Below are positions 17,131-25,436 of a stretch of DNA of 64,000 nt, piece after piece. This DNA is from Nocardiopsis sp. CNT312 (GTDB lineage: Bacteria > Actinomycetota > Actinomycetes > Streptosporangiales > Streptosporangiaceae). The notes under the pieces were generated by a model that was not told where the DNA came from, searched no databases, and saw only the letters and a list, made by a program, of their open reading frames with translations. Made by a program: the position numbers and the translations under genes. Where the stretch lies: NCBI RefSeq assembly GCF_000515115.1, contig NZ_AZXF01000005.1, forward strand, positions 62,001 to 126,000, in the 5' to 3' direction. How positions within the stretch are numbered: position 1 is the stretch's first letter; each line of letters opens with the position of its first letter.

Positions 17131-18032
17131 CCACCGATGACTTCGAAGAGCACCGCTCCCTGCTCACCGGTGCGGCCTACCGGATCCTCGGCACCGCGGC
17201 CGACGCGGAGGACGTCGTCCAGGAGGCCTGGCTGCGCTGGAACGCGGTCGACCGGACAGCCGTCGACGACCCGCGTGCCTACCTGGTCACCATCGCTTCC
17301 CGCCTGGCCATCGACCGCCTCCGGTCGGCGCGTTCGCGGCGCGAGTCCTACGTGGGCGAGTGGCTCCCCGAACCGGTCAGCGATCTGCCCGACGGTGCCG
17401 ACCACGCCGAACTCGCCGACACCGTGGAGTACGCGCTCCTCGTCGTCCTGGAGAGCCTGAGCCCCCTGGAGCGCGCCGTCTTCGTCCTCCGTGAAGCCTT
17501 CCAGTTCCCCTACTCCCGCATCGCAGAGATCATCGGCCGCGAGGAGGCCGCCACCCGGCAACTGGCCAGACGCGCCCGAGACCACGTCCGCGAGCGGCGC
17601 CACCGTTTCGACACCGACAAGAAGAGCCGCCGCCGTATCACCGAGCGGTTCCTGCGGGCCGCTCTGGAGGGCGACCTGGAGGGCCTCACCGCCCTGCTCG
17701 CCGACGACGCGGTCCTCGTCGCGGACGGCGGAGGCAAGGCCCGCTCCCCACTGCGAATCCTGCACGGCGTGCGCCGGGTCGCGGGGTTCTTCCACGGCGT
17801 CGCGCGGGGGCGCAACACCCGGCGTTTCCTCGCCTCGGCGGGACTCCCCGGAACCGAGGAGGCCGACAGCGGGATCACCGAGGTCAACGGGGCTCCAGCG
17901 GGCTATGTCGCCGTACACGGCAGGATCGTGACGCTCGGGATCCTGGACGTGGCCGACGGCCGGATCCACAGCGTGTACCTTGTGTCCAACCCGGACAAAC
18001 TGTCCCGTCTGCGGACGCCCGGCGCCCCCTGA
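17127..18032 (+). CDS. ECF41-type (SigJ-like) sigma factor with C-terminal SnoaL-like domain
   Basis: The 301-residue factor contains sigma region 2 (GAAYRILGTAADAEDVVQEA, residues about 13-75), a linker with WLPEPVSD, region 4 (LSPLERAVFVLREAFQFPYS...LARRARDHVRE), and about 100 extra residues forming the NTF2/SnoaL-like domain. ECF41 hallmarks are WLPEP in the linker, DGGGK in the extension and a C-terminal NPDKL. The extension regulates activity in place of a separate anti-sigma factor. ATG 17127 overlaps the Uma2 stop. Usual ECF41 partners (CMD, DoxX or oxidoreductase genes) are absent; a thioredoxin/CcdA pair follows instead. Confidence 0.9.
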   Translation: MTTDDFEEHRSLLTGAAYRILGTAADAEDVVQEAWLRWNAVDRTAVDDPRAYLVTIASRLAIDRLRSARSRRESYVGEWLPEPVSDLPDGADHAELADTVEYALLVVLESLSPLERAVFVLREAFQFPYSRIAEIIGREEAATRQLARRARDHVRERRHRFDTDKKSRRRITERFLRAALEGDLEGLTALLADDAVLVADGGGKARSPLRILHGVRRVAGFFHGVARGRNTRRFLASAGLPGTEEADSGITEVNGAPAGYVAVHGRIVTLGILDVADGRIHSVYLVSNPDKLSRLRTPGAP

Positions 18033-18066
18033 CGACAAGCGTGTCCCACCGACCCCCGAGGTGACC

Positions 18067-18639
18067 ATGACGACGACCTCCGGCCGCCCCGCACTGGCCC
18101 TGGCAGCGGCGGCAACCGCACTCGCCCTGGGGTTGACCGCCTGCGGCTCCACCACCGAACCGGAAGCGGCCCCCGCCCAGTCACCGGCCGAGGACACGGC
18201 GGCTCCGGAATCGGGGGACACCTCCTCCGGTGTCCCCGCGGCGCTGGCGTTCGACACCACCACCGTGGACGGCGCGGACTTCTCCGGCGCCTCGCTCGCG
18301 GGTGAGCCCGCCGTACTGTGGTTCTGGGCACCGTGGTGCACCGTCTGCCGGGCGGAGGCGGCGAGCGTGGTCGACGCCTCCGAGCGCCACGACGTCGAAT
18401 TCATCGGTGTCGCTGGGCTGGGCGAGGTCGACGCGATGAGCGGCTTCGTGTCGGACACCGGCACCGGCGGCCTGACACACCTGGTGGACGGGGACGGCTC
18501 GCTCTGGTCGGGCTTTGGCGTGGCTAGCCAGCCCGCCTTCGCCTTCCTGTCCGCTGACGGGACCTTCGAGACGGTCCAGGGCACCCTGACCGACGAGGAG
18601 CTCGACTCCCGCGTCACAGCGGTCACCGACGGCGCATGA
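18067..18639 (+). CDS. TlpA/thioredoxin-fold lipoprotein
   Basis: The 190-residue extracytoplasmic protein has a signal peptide with lipobox LTAC, an Ala/Glu/Pro linker, then a thioredoxin-like domain with active site FWAPWCTVCRAEA (WCxxC), FIGVAGLGEVDAM and a cis-Pro-like VASQPAFAFLSADG. It should reduce or oxidise disulfides outside the membrane, receiving electrons from the adjacent CcdA homologue whose start overlaps its stop by four bases. ATG 18067, with GAGGTG upstream, gives a clean signal peptide. Comparable to the M. tuberculosis DsbE/DsbF group. Confidence 0.88.
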   Translation: MTTTSGRPALALAAAATALALGLTACGSTTEPEAAPAQSPAEDTAAPESGDTSSGVPAALAFDTTTVDGADFSGASLAGEPAVLWFWAPWCTVCRAEAASVVDASERHDVEFIGVAGLGEVDAMSGFVSDTGTGGLTHLVDGDGSLWSGFGVASQPAFAFLSADGTFETVQGTLTDEELDSRVTAVTDGA

Positions 18640-19487
18640 GCCAGCTCCCATTCGCGATCGCTCTGGTGGCGGGCATGCTCGCGGTGCTCAATCCGTGCGG
18701 TTTCGCGCTGCTGCCCGGCTATCTGGCGCTGCTGGTCTCCGAGGGCCAAGGCTCCCACGGCCGCTGGCGGCCACTGGTCCGAGCCCTGGCCACGACGGCG
18801 GCGATGACGGGCGGCTTCATGCTCGTCTTCGCCGGATTCGGTCTGCTCATCACCCCACTCGCCCTGTCGGTGGAACAACACCTGCCCTGGGTGACGGTGG
18901 TGATCGGTGCGACGTTGGTCGCTCTGGGCGCCTGGCTGGCGGCGGGGCGGGAGATCACCCTGCTCCTGCCCAGGCCCTCCCCCGGCCGTCCGGTGCGGTC
19001 CCTACGCTGGGCCCTGGTCTACGGGATCACGTACGCGATCGCCTCGCTGTCGTGCACGGTGGGTCCGTTCCTCGCCCTGACCACGGCCGCGCTGCGCTCG
19101 ACCAGCCCTCTGGGTGCGGTGGCGGTGTTCCTGGCCTACGCGGCGGGGATGGGTTTGGTCGTCGGCGTCCTCACCGTGGCCGTGGCACTGGCCCGGGACT
19201 CGGTGGCCGCGCGCCTGCGCCAGGCCATGCCGTACGTGACGCGCGCCGGGGGTGTGCTGCTCGTGCTGGCGGGGCTGTACGTGGCCTACTACGGGTGGTT
19301 CGAGCTGCGGGTGCTCTCCGGTGGGGCGGCCGACGACCCCGTGGTGGGTGCTGCGACCCGAGTGCAGGGGGAGCTGGTGCGCCTGGTGGAGGCGGTCGGT
19401 CCGGGGTGGGCCGCGCTCGCCCTCGGCGCGCTCGTCGCGGTCGTGGGCGGCGCGGCGTGGTGGCGGTCCCGCCGCGCGGCGCGGTAG
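18636..19487 (+). CDS. CcdA/DsbD-type thiol-disulfide transmembrane protein
   Basis: The 283-residue membrane protein has six to seven hydrophobic segments. Two conserved cysteines sit in LNPCGFALLPGYLALL (segment 1) and ASLSCTVGPFLALT (segment 4), the pair that relays electrons from cytosolic thioredoxin outward. The C-terminal 70 residues add a loop and one extra membrane helix ending in an Arg cluster. ATGA overlap with the thioredoxin lipoprotein makes the two a functional pair. Confidence 0.9.
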   Translation: MSQLPFAIALVAGMLAVLNPCGFALLPGYLALLVSEGQGSHGRWRPLVRALATTAAMTGGFMLVFAGFGLLITPLALSVEQHLPWVTVVIGATLVALGAWLAAGREITLLLPRPSPGRPVRSLRWALVYGITYAIASLSCTVGPFLALTTAALRSTSPLGAVAVFLAYAAGMGLVVGVLTVAVALARDSVAARLRQAMPYVTRAGGVLLVLAGLYVAYYGWFELRVLSGGAADDPVVGAATRVQGELVRLVEAVGPGWAALALGALVAVVGGAAWWRSRRAAR

Positions 19488-19508
19488 GCGCGGCGGGACC
19501 GGCGGCGC

Positions 19509-20264
19509 TCAGTCCCCTGCCGGGGAGCGGCCCGAGGCCCACGCGACGGCACCGGTGAGGTCGTCGTGGTCGAAGTGCCGCAGTTCGGCCTCGACGAAGT
19601 GGTCCGCCAGTCGCGGCATGAGGTCAGCGAGTCTGCTGTCGGCGGCCAGCGCCACCCGACGGATCCGCTTGTGGTGGTCGCGGACGAAACGCGCGTGGTG
19701 CAGTAGGCCGCTGACGTTCTCCCATCCGGGGAAGTCCCGGCTGTGCACCACCAGCCCGGCGAGTTCGCCGTGCGAGGCGATCCAGGAGTCCGCCGTCTGT
19801 GCCAGGGCGTCGAAGTCCTGGGCCCGCAGCGGGCCCTCCAGTTCGACCACGAGGACCCGGGACTCGGTGTCCATGCGGTGGGACACCCCCGGCCCCTCGG
19901 GCAGCGACGCGAGCCAGCGCAGGGCCTCGTCGCGGTCACCGACGTCGAAGAGGCGGACCGGGCACGGCACGAGGAAGGCGCCGAGGCGGGTCGACTCGCG
20001 GATCCAGCCGGTGTCGGTCACGACCGCGCACCCCTCGAAGAGCCGCATCGCCCCCATCCCGACCTTGAAGTCCTCCCAGGCGGCCCCGGGTGTGAAGGAG
20101 CGGAACTCCGGTCCGAACTCGCAGAGCATACGGATGCGGTGGCCCTCGCGCCGCGCTTCGTCGACGATCGGTTCGATCACCGTCTCGTAGTCGGTCCTGG
20201 TGACCTCACCGTGGGCCTTCAGGGCGTCGATCCCCTTGGGGACGTCGATGATCCTCTCCAGCAC
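19509..20264 (-). CDS. Protein with two tandem SpoIIAA-like domains
   Basis: The 251-residue cytosolic protein is built of two SpoIIAA-like (STAS/CRAL-TRIO-like) repeats. The first, residues 1-120, runs LERIIDVPKGIDALKAHGEV, then YETVIEPIVDEARREGHRIR, FEDFKVG-like and VVTDTGWIREST. The second, 130-245, runs LVVELEGPLRAQDFDALAQT, then LAGLVVHSRDFPGWENVSGL and VALAADSRLADLMPRL. Such domains are usually single, about 120 residues, with unknown ligands. GTG 20264 has GGAGG upstream; the longer open frame upstream lacks domain sequence. A stress role is plausible but unproven. Confidence 0.78.
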   Translation of the reverse strand: MLERIIDVPKGIDALKAHGEVTRTDYETVIEPIVDEARREGHRIRMLCEFGPEFRSFTPGAAWEDFKVGMGAMRLFEGCAVVTDTGWIRESTRLGAFLVPCPVRLFDVGDRDEALRWLASLPEGPGVSHRMDTESRVLVVELEGPLRAQDFDALAQTADSWIASHGELAGLVVHSRDFPGWENVSGLLHHARFVRDHHKRIRRVALAADSRLADLMPRLADHFVEAELRHFDHDDLTGAVAWASGRSPAGD

Positions 20265-20375
20265 GGTCTTCTCCCTCCATCGCGGTGTACGCCGTGAGGG
20301 GAACGGCGTGTGAGGTCCTACCCGAGCCGGAGCCGGACCACACGAGGCGGTCGCGCCGAGTCCCGCCGACACGAC

Positions 20376-20409
20376 GGGGCGGAGCCGTTTTCCTGTCCGG
20401 CTCCGCCCC
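20376..20409. terminator. Hairpin downstream of the 145-residue membrane protein gene
   Basis: GGGGCGGAGCCG (20376-20387) pairs with CGGCTCCGCCCC (20398-20409) around a ten-base loop containing TTTT. It would end the minus-strand transcript from 20878. Confidence 0.6.
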
Positions 20410-20440
20410 CGCGCCGCACCGTACGGTGTCGGTTTGGGTG

Positions 20441-20878
20441 TCAGACGTTGCGCATGCTCAGGCCGTAGAGGGCCGCTGCGGTGACCAGACCGTAGAGGAC
20501 GTGTCCCATGAGGCTCATCATGGACATCTGCCCCATGGGGAACATGGCCATGCCCAGCAGCGCGGGCATGGCCATGAGGCCTCCGAGGACCCACAGAACG
20601 AGACCGAAGGCCAGGCCGGCGCCGAGGACGGGCCACACACGGTCGGCGAAGGCCCCGGCGAGGAGCCCGAACACCGCTCCGAAGACCGCCGAGATCGCCA
20701 GGTGCACGATAGCGCCCGCGACGGCGCTCTCGCTTCCGACGAGCATGGCGACCATCGGAAGCATGCCCGTCATGGCCATGAGGACCCCGAAGACCACACC
20801 GCCGACGAGACCGGCGACCGCCCCCCTCCAGGCGTGCGTGAGCGCGTGCGAGCGCGCGTGGGTGATGGTGGTGGACAT
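20441..20878 (-). CDS. Four-helix Met-rich membrane protein
   Basis: The 145-residue product is almost entirely hydrophobic: about four membrane segments rich in Ala, Gly and especially Met (GVLMAMTGMLPMVAMLVG, LMAMPALLGMAMFPMGQMSM). A short basic N-terminus (HARSHALTHAW) precedes them. ATG 20878 with GGAGGTGAGG upstream is clear. Function is unknown; the Met clusters could bind soft metal ions, which would fit the CDF transporter next door, but this is weak. Confidence 0.75.
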   Translation of the reverse strand: MSTTITHARSHALTHAWRGAVAGLVGGVVFGVLMAMTGMLPMVAMLVGSESAVAGAIVHLAISAVFGAVFGLLAGAFADRVWPVLGAGLAFGLVLWVLGGLMAMPALLGMAMFPMGQMSMMSLMGHVLYGLVTAAALYGLSMRNV

Positions 20879-21011
20879 GACCCTCACCTCCAGCGGGGCT
20901 CGTGTGCGGAAACCCCGCACACGGTGTTCCTCACTGGGAGACCTACCCCCGTGGGCACCGGCGGTCACGCGGTGGAGACCGGCCGCTGCCCACGGGCGGT
21001 GGAACGTGTCC

Positions 21012-21974
21012 TCAGAGGTCCGAAGGCGACTCGGAGGTTGCGCTGGGGTCGGCGGCCCGGGCCGAGCGCATGAGGTCGGGCTCCAGGTAGATCATCGTGG
21101 CGATCGGGACCTCCTGCCGGACGCGCGCCTCGGCGGCGTCGATCGCGCGGGCCACGCGCTGGGCGTCGTCCTGGCCGTCGACGGCGATCTTGGCGGCCAC
21201 CAGCAGCTCCTCGGGGCCGATGTGCATGGTGCGCATGTGGATCACCGTGTCGATGTCCTCGGTGGCGGAGATGGCCCGCTCGATCTTGGTGACGTGCTCC
21301 TCAGTGGCGGACTCACCGACCAGGAGGCTCTTCATCTCCACGGCCAGGACGACGGCGATCGCGACGAGCAGGAGGCCGATGGCCCCGGTGCCCAGGCCGT
21401 CCCAGACTCCGTTGCCGGTGATGAGGGTCAGGCTGACACCGATGAGGGCGAAGACCAGGCCGAGGAGGGCACCGGCGTCCTCCAGCAGGATGACCGGGAG
21501 CTCGGGTGACTTGGAGCGGCGGACGAAGTCGACCCAGCTCGCCTTGCCGCGAATGGCGTTGGACTCCTTGACGGCGGTGCGCATGGCGATCGACTCAAGG
21601 ACGATGGCCACGCCCAGCACCACGATCGGGACCCACTGCCAGGAGTCGATCGGGTGGGGGTGGGAGATCTTGTGCCAGGCCTCGTAGAGCGCGAACAGGC
21701 CGCCGACGCTGAAGAGCACGATGGCGACGAGGAAGGCGTAGATGTAGCGCTCGCGGCCGTAGCCGAAGGGGTGGGCGGCGGTGGCGTCCCGTTTGGCGCG
21801 CTTGCCGCCAAGCAGGAGCAGGCCCTGGTTCCCGGAGTCGGCGACGGAGTGGATGGCCTCCGCCAGCATGGACGAGGAACCGGTGAGCACGAACGCGACG
21901 AACTTCGTCACGGCGATTCCGAGGTTGGCCCCCAGCGCCACGACGACGGCTTTGGTACTTCCATCAGCAGCCAC
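21012..21974 (-). CDS. Cation diffusion facilitator (CDF) family metal transporter
   Basis: The 320-residue membrane protein exports divalent metal from the cytosol. It shows the CDF pattern: VVALGANLGIAVTKF, then SSSMLAEAIHSVADSGNQ and HPFGYGRERYIYAFLVA, with metal ligands expected in the AEAIHSVAD helix and a His/Glu set later (LLEDAGALLG). A cytosolic ferredoxin-like C-terminal domain follows (IERAISATEDIDTVIHMRTM). Six membrane segments. It belongs to the SLC30A9/ZitB-like branch. Substrate is probably zinc or manganese. It sits 360 bases from the metal-uptake locus, divergently. Confidence 0.88.
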   Translation of the reverse strand: MAADGSTKAVVVALGANLGIAVTKFVAFVLTGSSSMLAEAIHSVADSGNQGLLLLGGKRAKRDATAAHPFGYGRERYIYAFLVAIVLFSVGGLFALYEAWHKISHPHPIDSWQWVPIVVLGVAIVLESIAMRTAVKESNAIRGKASWVDFVRRSKSPELPVILLEDAGALLGLVFALIGVSLTLITGNGVWDGLGTGAIGLLLVAIAVVLAVEMKSLLVGESATEEHVTKIERAISATEDIDTVIHMRTMHIGPEELLVAAKIAVDGQDDAQRVARAIDAAEARVRQEVPIATMIYLEPDLMRSARAADPSATSESPSDL

Positions 21975-22338
21975 TGTGCTCTTCTCTCTGCGTCTTCTGG
22001 CTCGGTCAGGTCCGCATCCTAGCGAGGCCCGGTGTCGCCGGTCATACCGGAGTCGGGGTCGCCGACCCGCCCTGTGGCGCGCCGTTCCGGATCCGCGCGG
22101 GCCCCGAGCGTGGCGACCCCTGCGCCGGAGTCACTCTCACCGCCGAAACCTGCGCCAGCGCAGGGGGCGGCTCCGCTGCCACCGGTCAACGGACGGACCG
22201 GTCGGCCGGACGCCGTCCCCGACGATCTCGTGGATCGTGAGGACCTGCCCTGGAAAGCGGCCGAGCCCGCGGCGGCCACGCGCGACGACATGTCCGCGCA
22301 CGGCCGCCGCCGTTTCCGTACCCCCGGCTGCTAGGAGA
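21975..22338. other. Divergent intergenic region upstream of the metallophore importer
   Basis: About 360 bases with no supported gene on either strand; frames present are shadow-like (Pro/Arg/Thr-rich). GC content stays high until about 22330, where it drops sharply into the operator/promoter described next. The CDF promoter is presumably near 21985-22020. Confidence 0.35.
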
Positions 22339-22367
22339 TTGACAGAATGATTATCATTTTCATCATT
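22339..22367 (+). promoter_or_regulatory. Promoter with embedded Fur/Zur-like operator for the importer operon
   Basis: TTGACA (22339-22344) is a perfect -35 hexamer. A spacer of 16-17 bases leads to CATCAT/ATCATT as the -10. Inside the spacer lies the perfect palindrome AATGATTATCATT (22346-22358), whose core matches Fur-superfamily (Fur/Zur) operators. Zur is the favoured actinomycete candidate. A repressor here would block polymerase when metal is sufficient. The extreme local AT content in a GC-rich genome supports a real site. The identity of the repressor is inference. Confidence 0.7.
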
Positions 22368-22478
22368 ACTTCGCTTCCCCACGGGGCACCCCGTGCCCCC
22401 TCATCCCCGGCCGCTACGGATCCTCCGCGAAGCCGTGCTCCGGCCGCTCCCCCTCCCCTGACCGCAGAAAGGCGCACC

Positions 22479-23585
22479 GTGGCGCGGACCACCGCCCGAC
22501 CCCACCCTCCCCCGGCCACCGCCGAACCCCCTCCCCCGCGACCGGCACGGCGCCGCGTCGGCGGCCCCTGGACGGTCGCCGCCCTGTGCGCGGTGCTGGC
22601 CGTCTCCGCCGTGCTCGCGATCGGTCTGGGCTCGGCGGTCATCGCCCCCCTCGACACCCTGCGTTACTTGTGGGCCGGCACCAGCGGCGGCGTGATCGGC
22701 GCCGAGGAGGTGACGCGGTACCAGATCACCTGGCAACTGCGCACGCCCCGCGTCCTGCTGGCCGCGGTCGTCGGCGCGGGACTGGGCGCGGTCGGTGCGA
22801 CCGTGCAGGCGCTGGTGCGCAACCCGCTGGCGGACCCGTTCATCCTGGGCGTCTCCTCGGCCGCGTCGGTCGGCGCGGTCTCGGTGGGCGTGTGGGGCGT
22901 GCTGGGCTCGCTGGGGGTCTACGCGGTCTCGGCCGGCGCCTTCCTGGGTGCGCTGGGCGGGACGGTGCTCGTCTACCTCGCGTCGCTGTCAGCGGGCGGG
23001 GTGACCCCGCTGCGCCTGGTCCTCACGGGTGTGGCGCTGTCCTTCGGTTTCCAGGCGGTCATGGGGGTGATCGTCTACTTCGTGCCGGGCAACGAGGCCA
23101 CGAGCACCGTTTTGTTCTGGACCATGGGCGGCTTCGGCGCGGCCACGTGGGGCTCCCTGCCGCTGGTCGCGGCGGTCGTGGTCGGCGGGATCGCGGCGCT
23201 GACCTCGGTGAGCCGCCGCCTGGACGTGATAACCCTGGGCGACGAGACCGCCGCCAGTCTGGGTGTGGACACCGACCGCCTGCGGCGGGGCCTGTTCCTG
23301 CTCACCGCTCTGATGACCGGCGCGATGGTCGCGGTGAGCGGCGCGATCGGGTTCGTCGGGCTGATCGTGCCGCACCTCGTACGCATCGTCGCCGGGGCGG
23401 GGCACCGCCGTGTCCTGGTGGTCGCGCCGCTGGTCGGCGCGGTGTTCATGGTCTGGGTGGACCTGCTCGCCCGGGTGGTCGCCGCGCCCCGGGAGATACC
23501 GCTGGGCTTCATCACCGCGCTGGTCGGTGTACCCGTGTTCGTCCTCCTGCTGCGCCGCAGGGGCTACCTGTTCGGAGGCCGCTGA
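22479..23585 (+). CDS. FecCD-family ABC transporter permease
   Basis: The 368-residue permease of a siderophore/cobalamin/metal-chelate importer has about nine to ten membrane segments with family motifs: WQLRTPRVLLAAVVGAGLGA, QALVRNPLADPFILGVSSAA, LRLVLTGVALSFGF, LGDETAASLGVD, AVSGAIGFVGLIVPHLVR and REIPLGFITALVGVPVFVLL. The coupling region before IVPHLVR is intact. GTG 22479 has AGAAAGG upstream; a frame from 22347 would run through the operator/UTR. The stop overlaps the next start by one base. One permease gene implies a homodimer. Confidence 0.9.
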   Translation: MARTTARPHPPPATAEPPPPRPARRRVGGPWTVAALCAVLAVSAVLAIGLGSAVIAPLDTLRYLWAGTSGGVIGAEEVTRYQITWQLRTPRVLLAAVVGAGLGAVGATVQALVRNPLADPFILGVSSAASVGAVSVGVWGVLGSLGVYAVSAGAFLGALGGTVLVYLASLSAGGVTPLRLVLTGVALSFGFQAVMGVIVYFVPGNEATSTVLFWTMGGFGAATWGSLPLVAAVVVGGIAALTSVSRRLDVITLGDETAASLGVDTDRLRRGLFLLTALMTGAMVAVSGAIGFVGLIVPHLVRIVAGAGHRRVLVVAPLVGAVFMVWVDLLARVVAAPREIPLGFITALVGVPVFVLLLRRRGYLFGGR

Positions 23586-24370
23586 TGGATCTGCGCATGG
23601 ACGGTGTGTCGGTCACCGTCGACGGAACGGAGCTGGTGCGCGAACTGTCGCTAGAGGTGCCCGGGGGCCGCCTGGTGGGTCTGGTGGGCCCCAACGGCTC
23701 CGGCAAGTCGACGGCTCTGCGCTGCGTCTACCGGGCGCTGCGCCCCTCGCGGGGAACGGTGTGGCTGGACGGGCGGGACCTGAGCGCCCTGAGCCTGCGC
23801 GAGAGCGCCCGGTCGGTGGCCGCGCTCACCCAGGAGGGCGGCAGCGACCTGGACTTCACCGCGGCGGAGATCGTCGCGCTGGGCCGCACGCCCCACCAGA
23901 GGGGCAACCGGCCCCTGGACGCGCGGGAGCGGGAGCTGTGCCGGTCGGCGATGGAGCGCATGGACGTGGCCCACCTCGCCGACCGGGGCGTGCTCTCACT
24001 GTCGGGCGGTGAGCGCCAGCGGGTCCTGCTCGCGCGCTGCCTGGCCCAGGAGCCGCGAGTCCTCGTTCTGGACGAGCCGACCAACCACCTGGACGTGCGG
24101 CACCAGGTCGGGCTGCTGTCCCTGGTCCGCAGAGCCGGGATCACCGTCCTGGTCGTCCTGCACGACCTCAACCTGGCCGCCGCGGCCTGCGACCGCGTCG
24201 GCGTGCTGTCGGGAGGCCGTCTGGTCGCCTCCGGCACGCCCCGGGACGTCCTCGTCCCCGAACTGATCGAGCGGGTCTTCGGTGTGGCGGCCACGGTCGT
24301 GGCCCACCCCCGGACCGGAACACCCCAGCTCCTCTACTCCCTCACCGATGACACGGAGAAAGAAGGTTAG
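23585..24370 (+). CDS. ABC transporter ATPase for metal-chelate import
   Basis: The 261-residue FecE/BtuD-type ATPase has Walker A GPNGSGKST, a Q-loop near AALTQEGG, signature LSGGERQRV, Walker B VLVLDEPTNHLD and switch His in VVLHDLN. It pairs with the preceding permease (TGATG overlap). All catalytic motifs are intact. Confidence 0.93.
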   Translation: MDLRMDGVSVTVDGTELVRELSLEVPGGRLVGLVGPNGSGKSTALRCVYRALRPSRGTVWLDGRDLSALSLRESARSVAALTQEGGSDLDFTAAEIVALGRTPHQRGNRPLDARERELCRSAMERMDVAHLADRGVLSLSGGERQRVLLARCLAQEPRVLVLDEPTNHLDVRHQVGLLSLVRRAGITVLVVLHDLNLAAAACDRVGVLSGGRLVASGTPRDVLVPELIERVFGVAATVVAHPRTGTPQLLYSLTDDTEKEG

Positions 24371-24376
24371 GACCCT

Positions 24377-25375
24377 ATGAGCAACCGACGAGCCCGGCTG
24401 GGCGCCCCCGCCGCGCTGAGCGCCCTCGCACTCCTCACCTCGGGCTGCGGAGCCCAGGTCGAGGGCGGCACCGAGGCCGCGGCCGAAACGGTCACGGTCC
24501 AGCGGTGCGGCGAGAAGGTCGAGTACACCGTCCCGCAGCGCGCGGTGGTCTACGAGGGCGGCAGCGCCGACAAGATGTTCGCGCTCGGTCTGACCGACCA
24601 CGTGCACGGCTACGTGCTGCCGCCCGCCAACCCGCCGGTGTCGGAGTCGCCCTGGGCGTCGGAGTACGAGCAGGTGGAGTTCCTCAGCGACGACCTGCTC
24701 AACCGCGAACTCGTGGTGGACGCCGAGGCCGACTTCGTCGTCGCCGGGTGGCAGTCCGGGTTCAGCGACGAGCGCGGGATCACCCCCGAGATCCTCGACG
24801 GACTGGGCATCCAGAGCTTCATGCACGCCGAGTCCTGCTACAACTACCCCGGATTCCCCGAGCGGCACACACCGTTCGAGGGTCTGTACACCGACCTGGA
24901 GCGGCTCGGGCAGATCTTCGGGGTGGAGGAGCGGGCCGAAGAGCTCGTGGCGGAGTACCGGGCACGGGTGGCGGCCGTCCAGGAGCAGGCCCCCGAGGGC
25001 GACCCCGTTCCGGTCTTCCTCTACGACTCGGGCACCGACCAGCCGTTCACCGCGGCGAGCCAGGTGCCCGCCAACGAGATCATCGAGTTCGCGGGCGGTG
25101 AGAACGTCTTCGGCGACCTGGACGAGCGCTGGACCCAGGTGGGCTGGGAGGCCGTCGTGGAGGCGCAGCCGGAGGTGATCGTCATCTTCGACTACGGTGA
25201 CCAGCCCGCCGAGGACAAGATCGCCTTCCTGGAGGAGTACGAGGCCACCGCCGACCTGCCCGCCGTTCGCGACGACAACTTCTACATCCTCGACTACAAC
25301 GAGGGCATCTCCAGTCCGCGCAACATCGACGGCCTGGAGGGCTTCGCCGAGTACCTGCGCACACTGGACGCGTAG
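24377..25375 (+). CDS. Metal-chelate-binding lipoprotein of the ABC importer
   Basis: The 332-residue FecB/BtuF-type (TroA-fold) protein has signal peptide and lipobox LLTSGCG, anchoring it outside the membrane. The first lobe begins VTVQRCGEKVEYTVPQRAVV, then ADKMFALGLTDHVHGYV. A long linking helix (LERLGQIFGVEERAEELVAEY) joins the second lobe (VPVFLYDSGTDQPFTAASQV, WTQVGWEAVVEAQPEVIVIF). Family members capture Fe(III)-siderophores, cobalamin or metallophore complexes. The ligand is unknown; the neighbouring biosynthetic genes suggest a self-made chelate. Confidence 0.9.
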   Translation: MSNRRARLGAPAALSALALLTSGCGAQVEGGTEAAAETVTVQRCGEKVEYTVPQRAVVYEGGSADKMFALGLTDHVHGYVLPPANPPVSESPWASEYEQVEFLSDDLLNRELVVDAEADFVVAGWQSGFSDERGITPEILDGLGIQSFMHAESCYNYPGFPERHTPFEGLYTDLERLGQIFGVEERAEELVAEYRARVAAVQEQAPEGDPVPVFLYDSGTDQPFTAASQVPANEIIEFAGGENVFGDLDERWTQVGWEAVVEAQPEVIVIFDYGDQPAEDKIAFLEEYEATADLPAVRDDNFYILDYNEGISSPRNIDGLEGFAEYLRTLDA

Positions 25376-25383
25376 CGGAAGCA

Positions 25384-25427
25384 CCACGGGCCCCGCGCGG
25401 ACGCGATCCGCGCGAGGCCCGTTCGTG
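25384..25427. terminator. Bidirectional hairpin between converging importer and biosynthetic operons
   Basis: CACGGGCC..GCGCGGA pairs with TCCGCGC..GGCCCGTTCGTG across a short loop (25384-25427, with small internal mismatches). It separates the two convergent transcripts; no clear T-run. Confidence 0.6.
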
Positions 25428-25436
25428 GCGCGGCGC

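Noticed and set aside
16266-18881. 871-codon open frame on the minus strand
   Set aside because: It is antisense to the Uma2, ECF41, thioredoxin and CcdA genes, which all have family motifs. Its own translation is Arg/Ser/Gly-rich shadow sequence.
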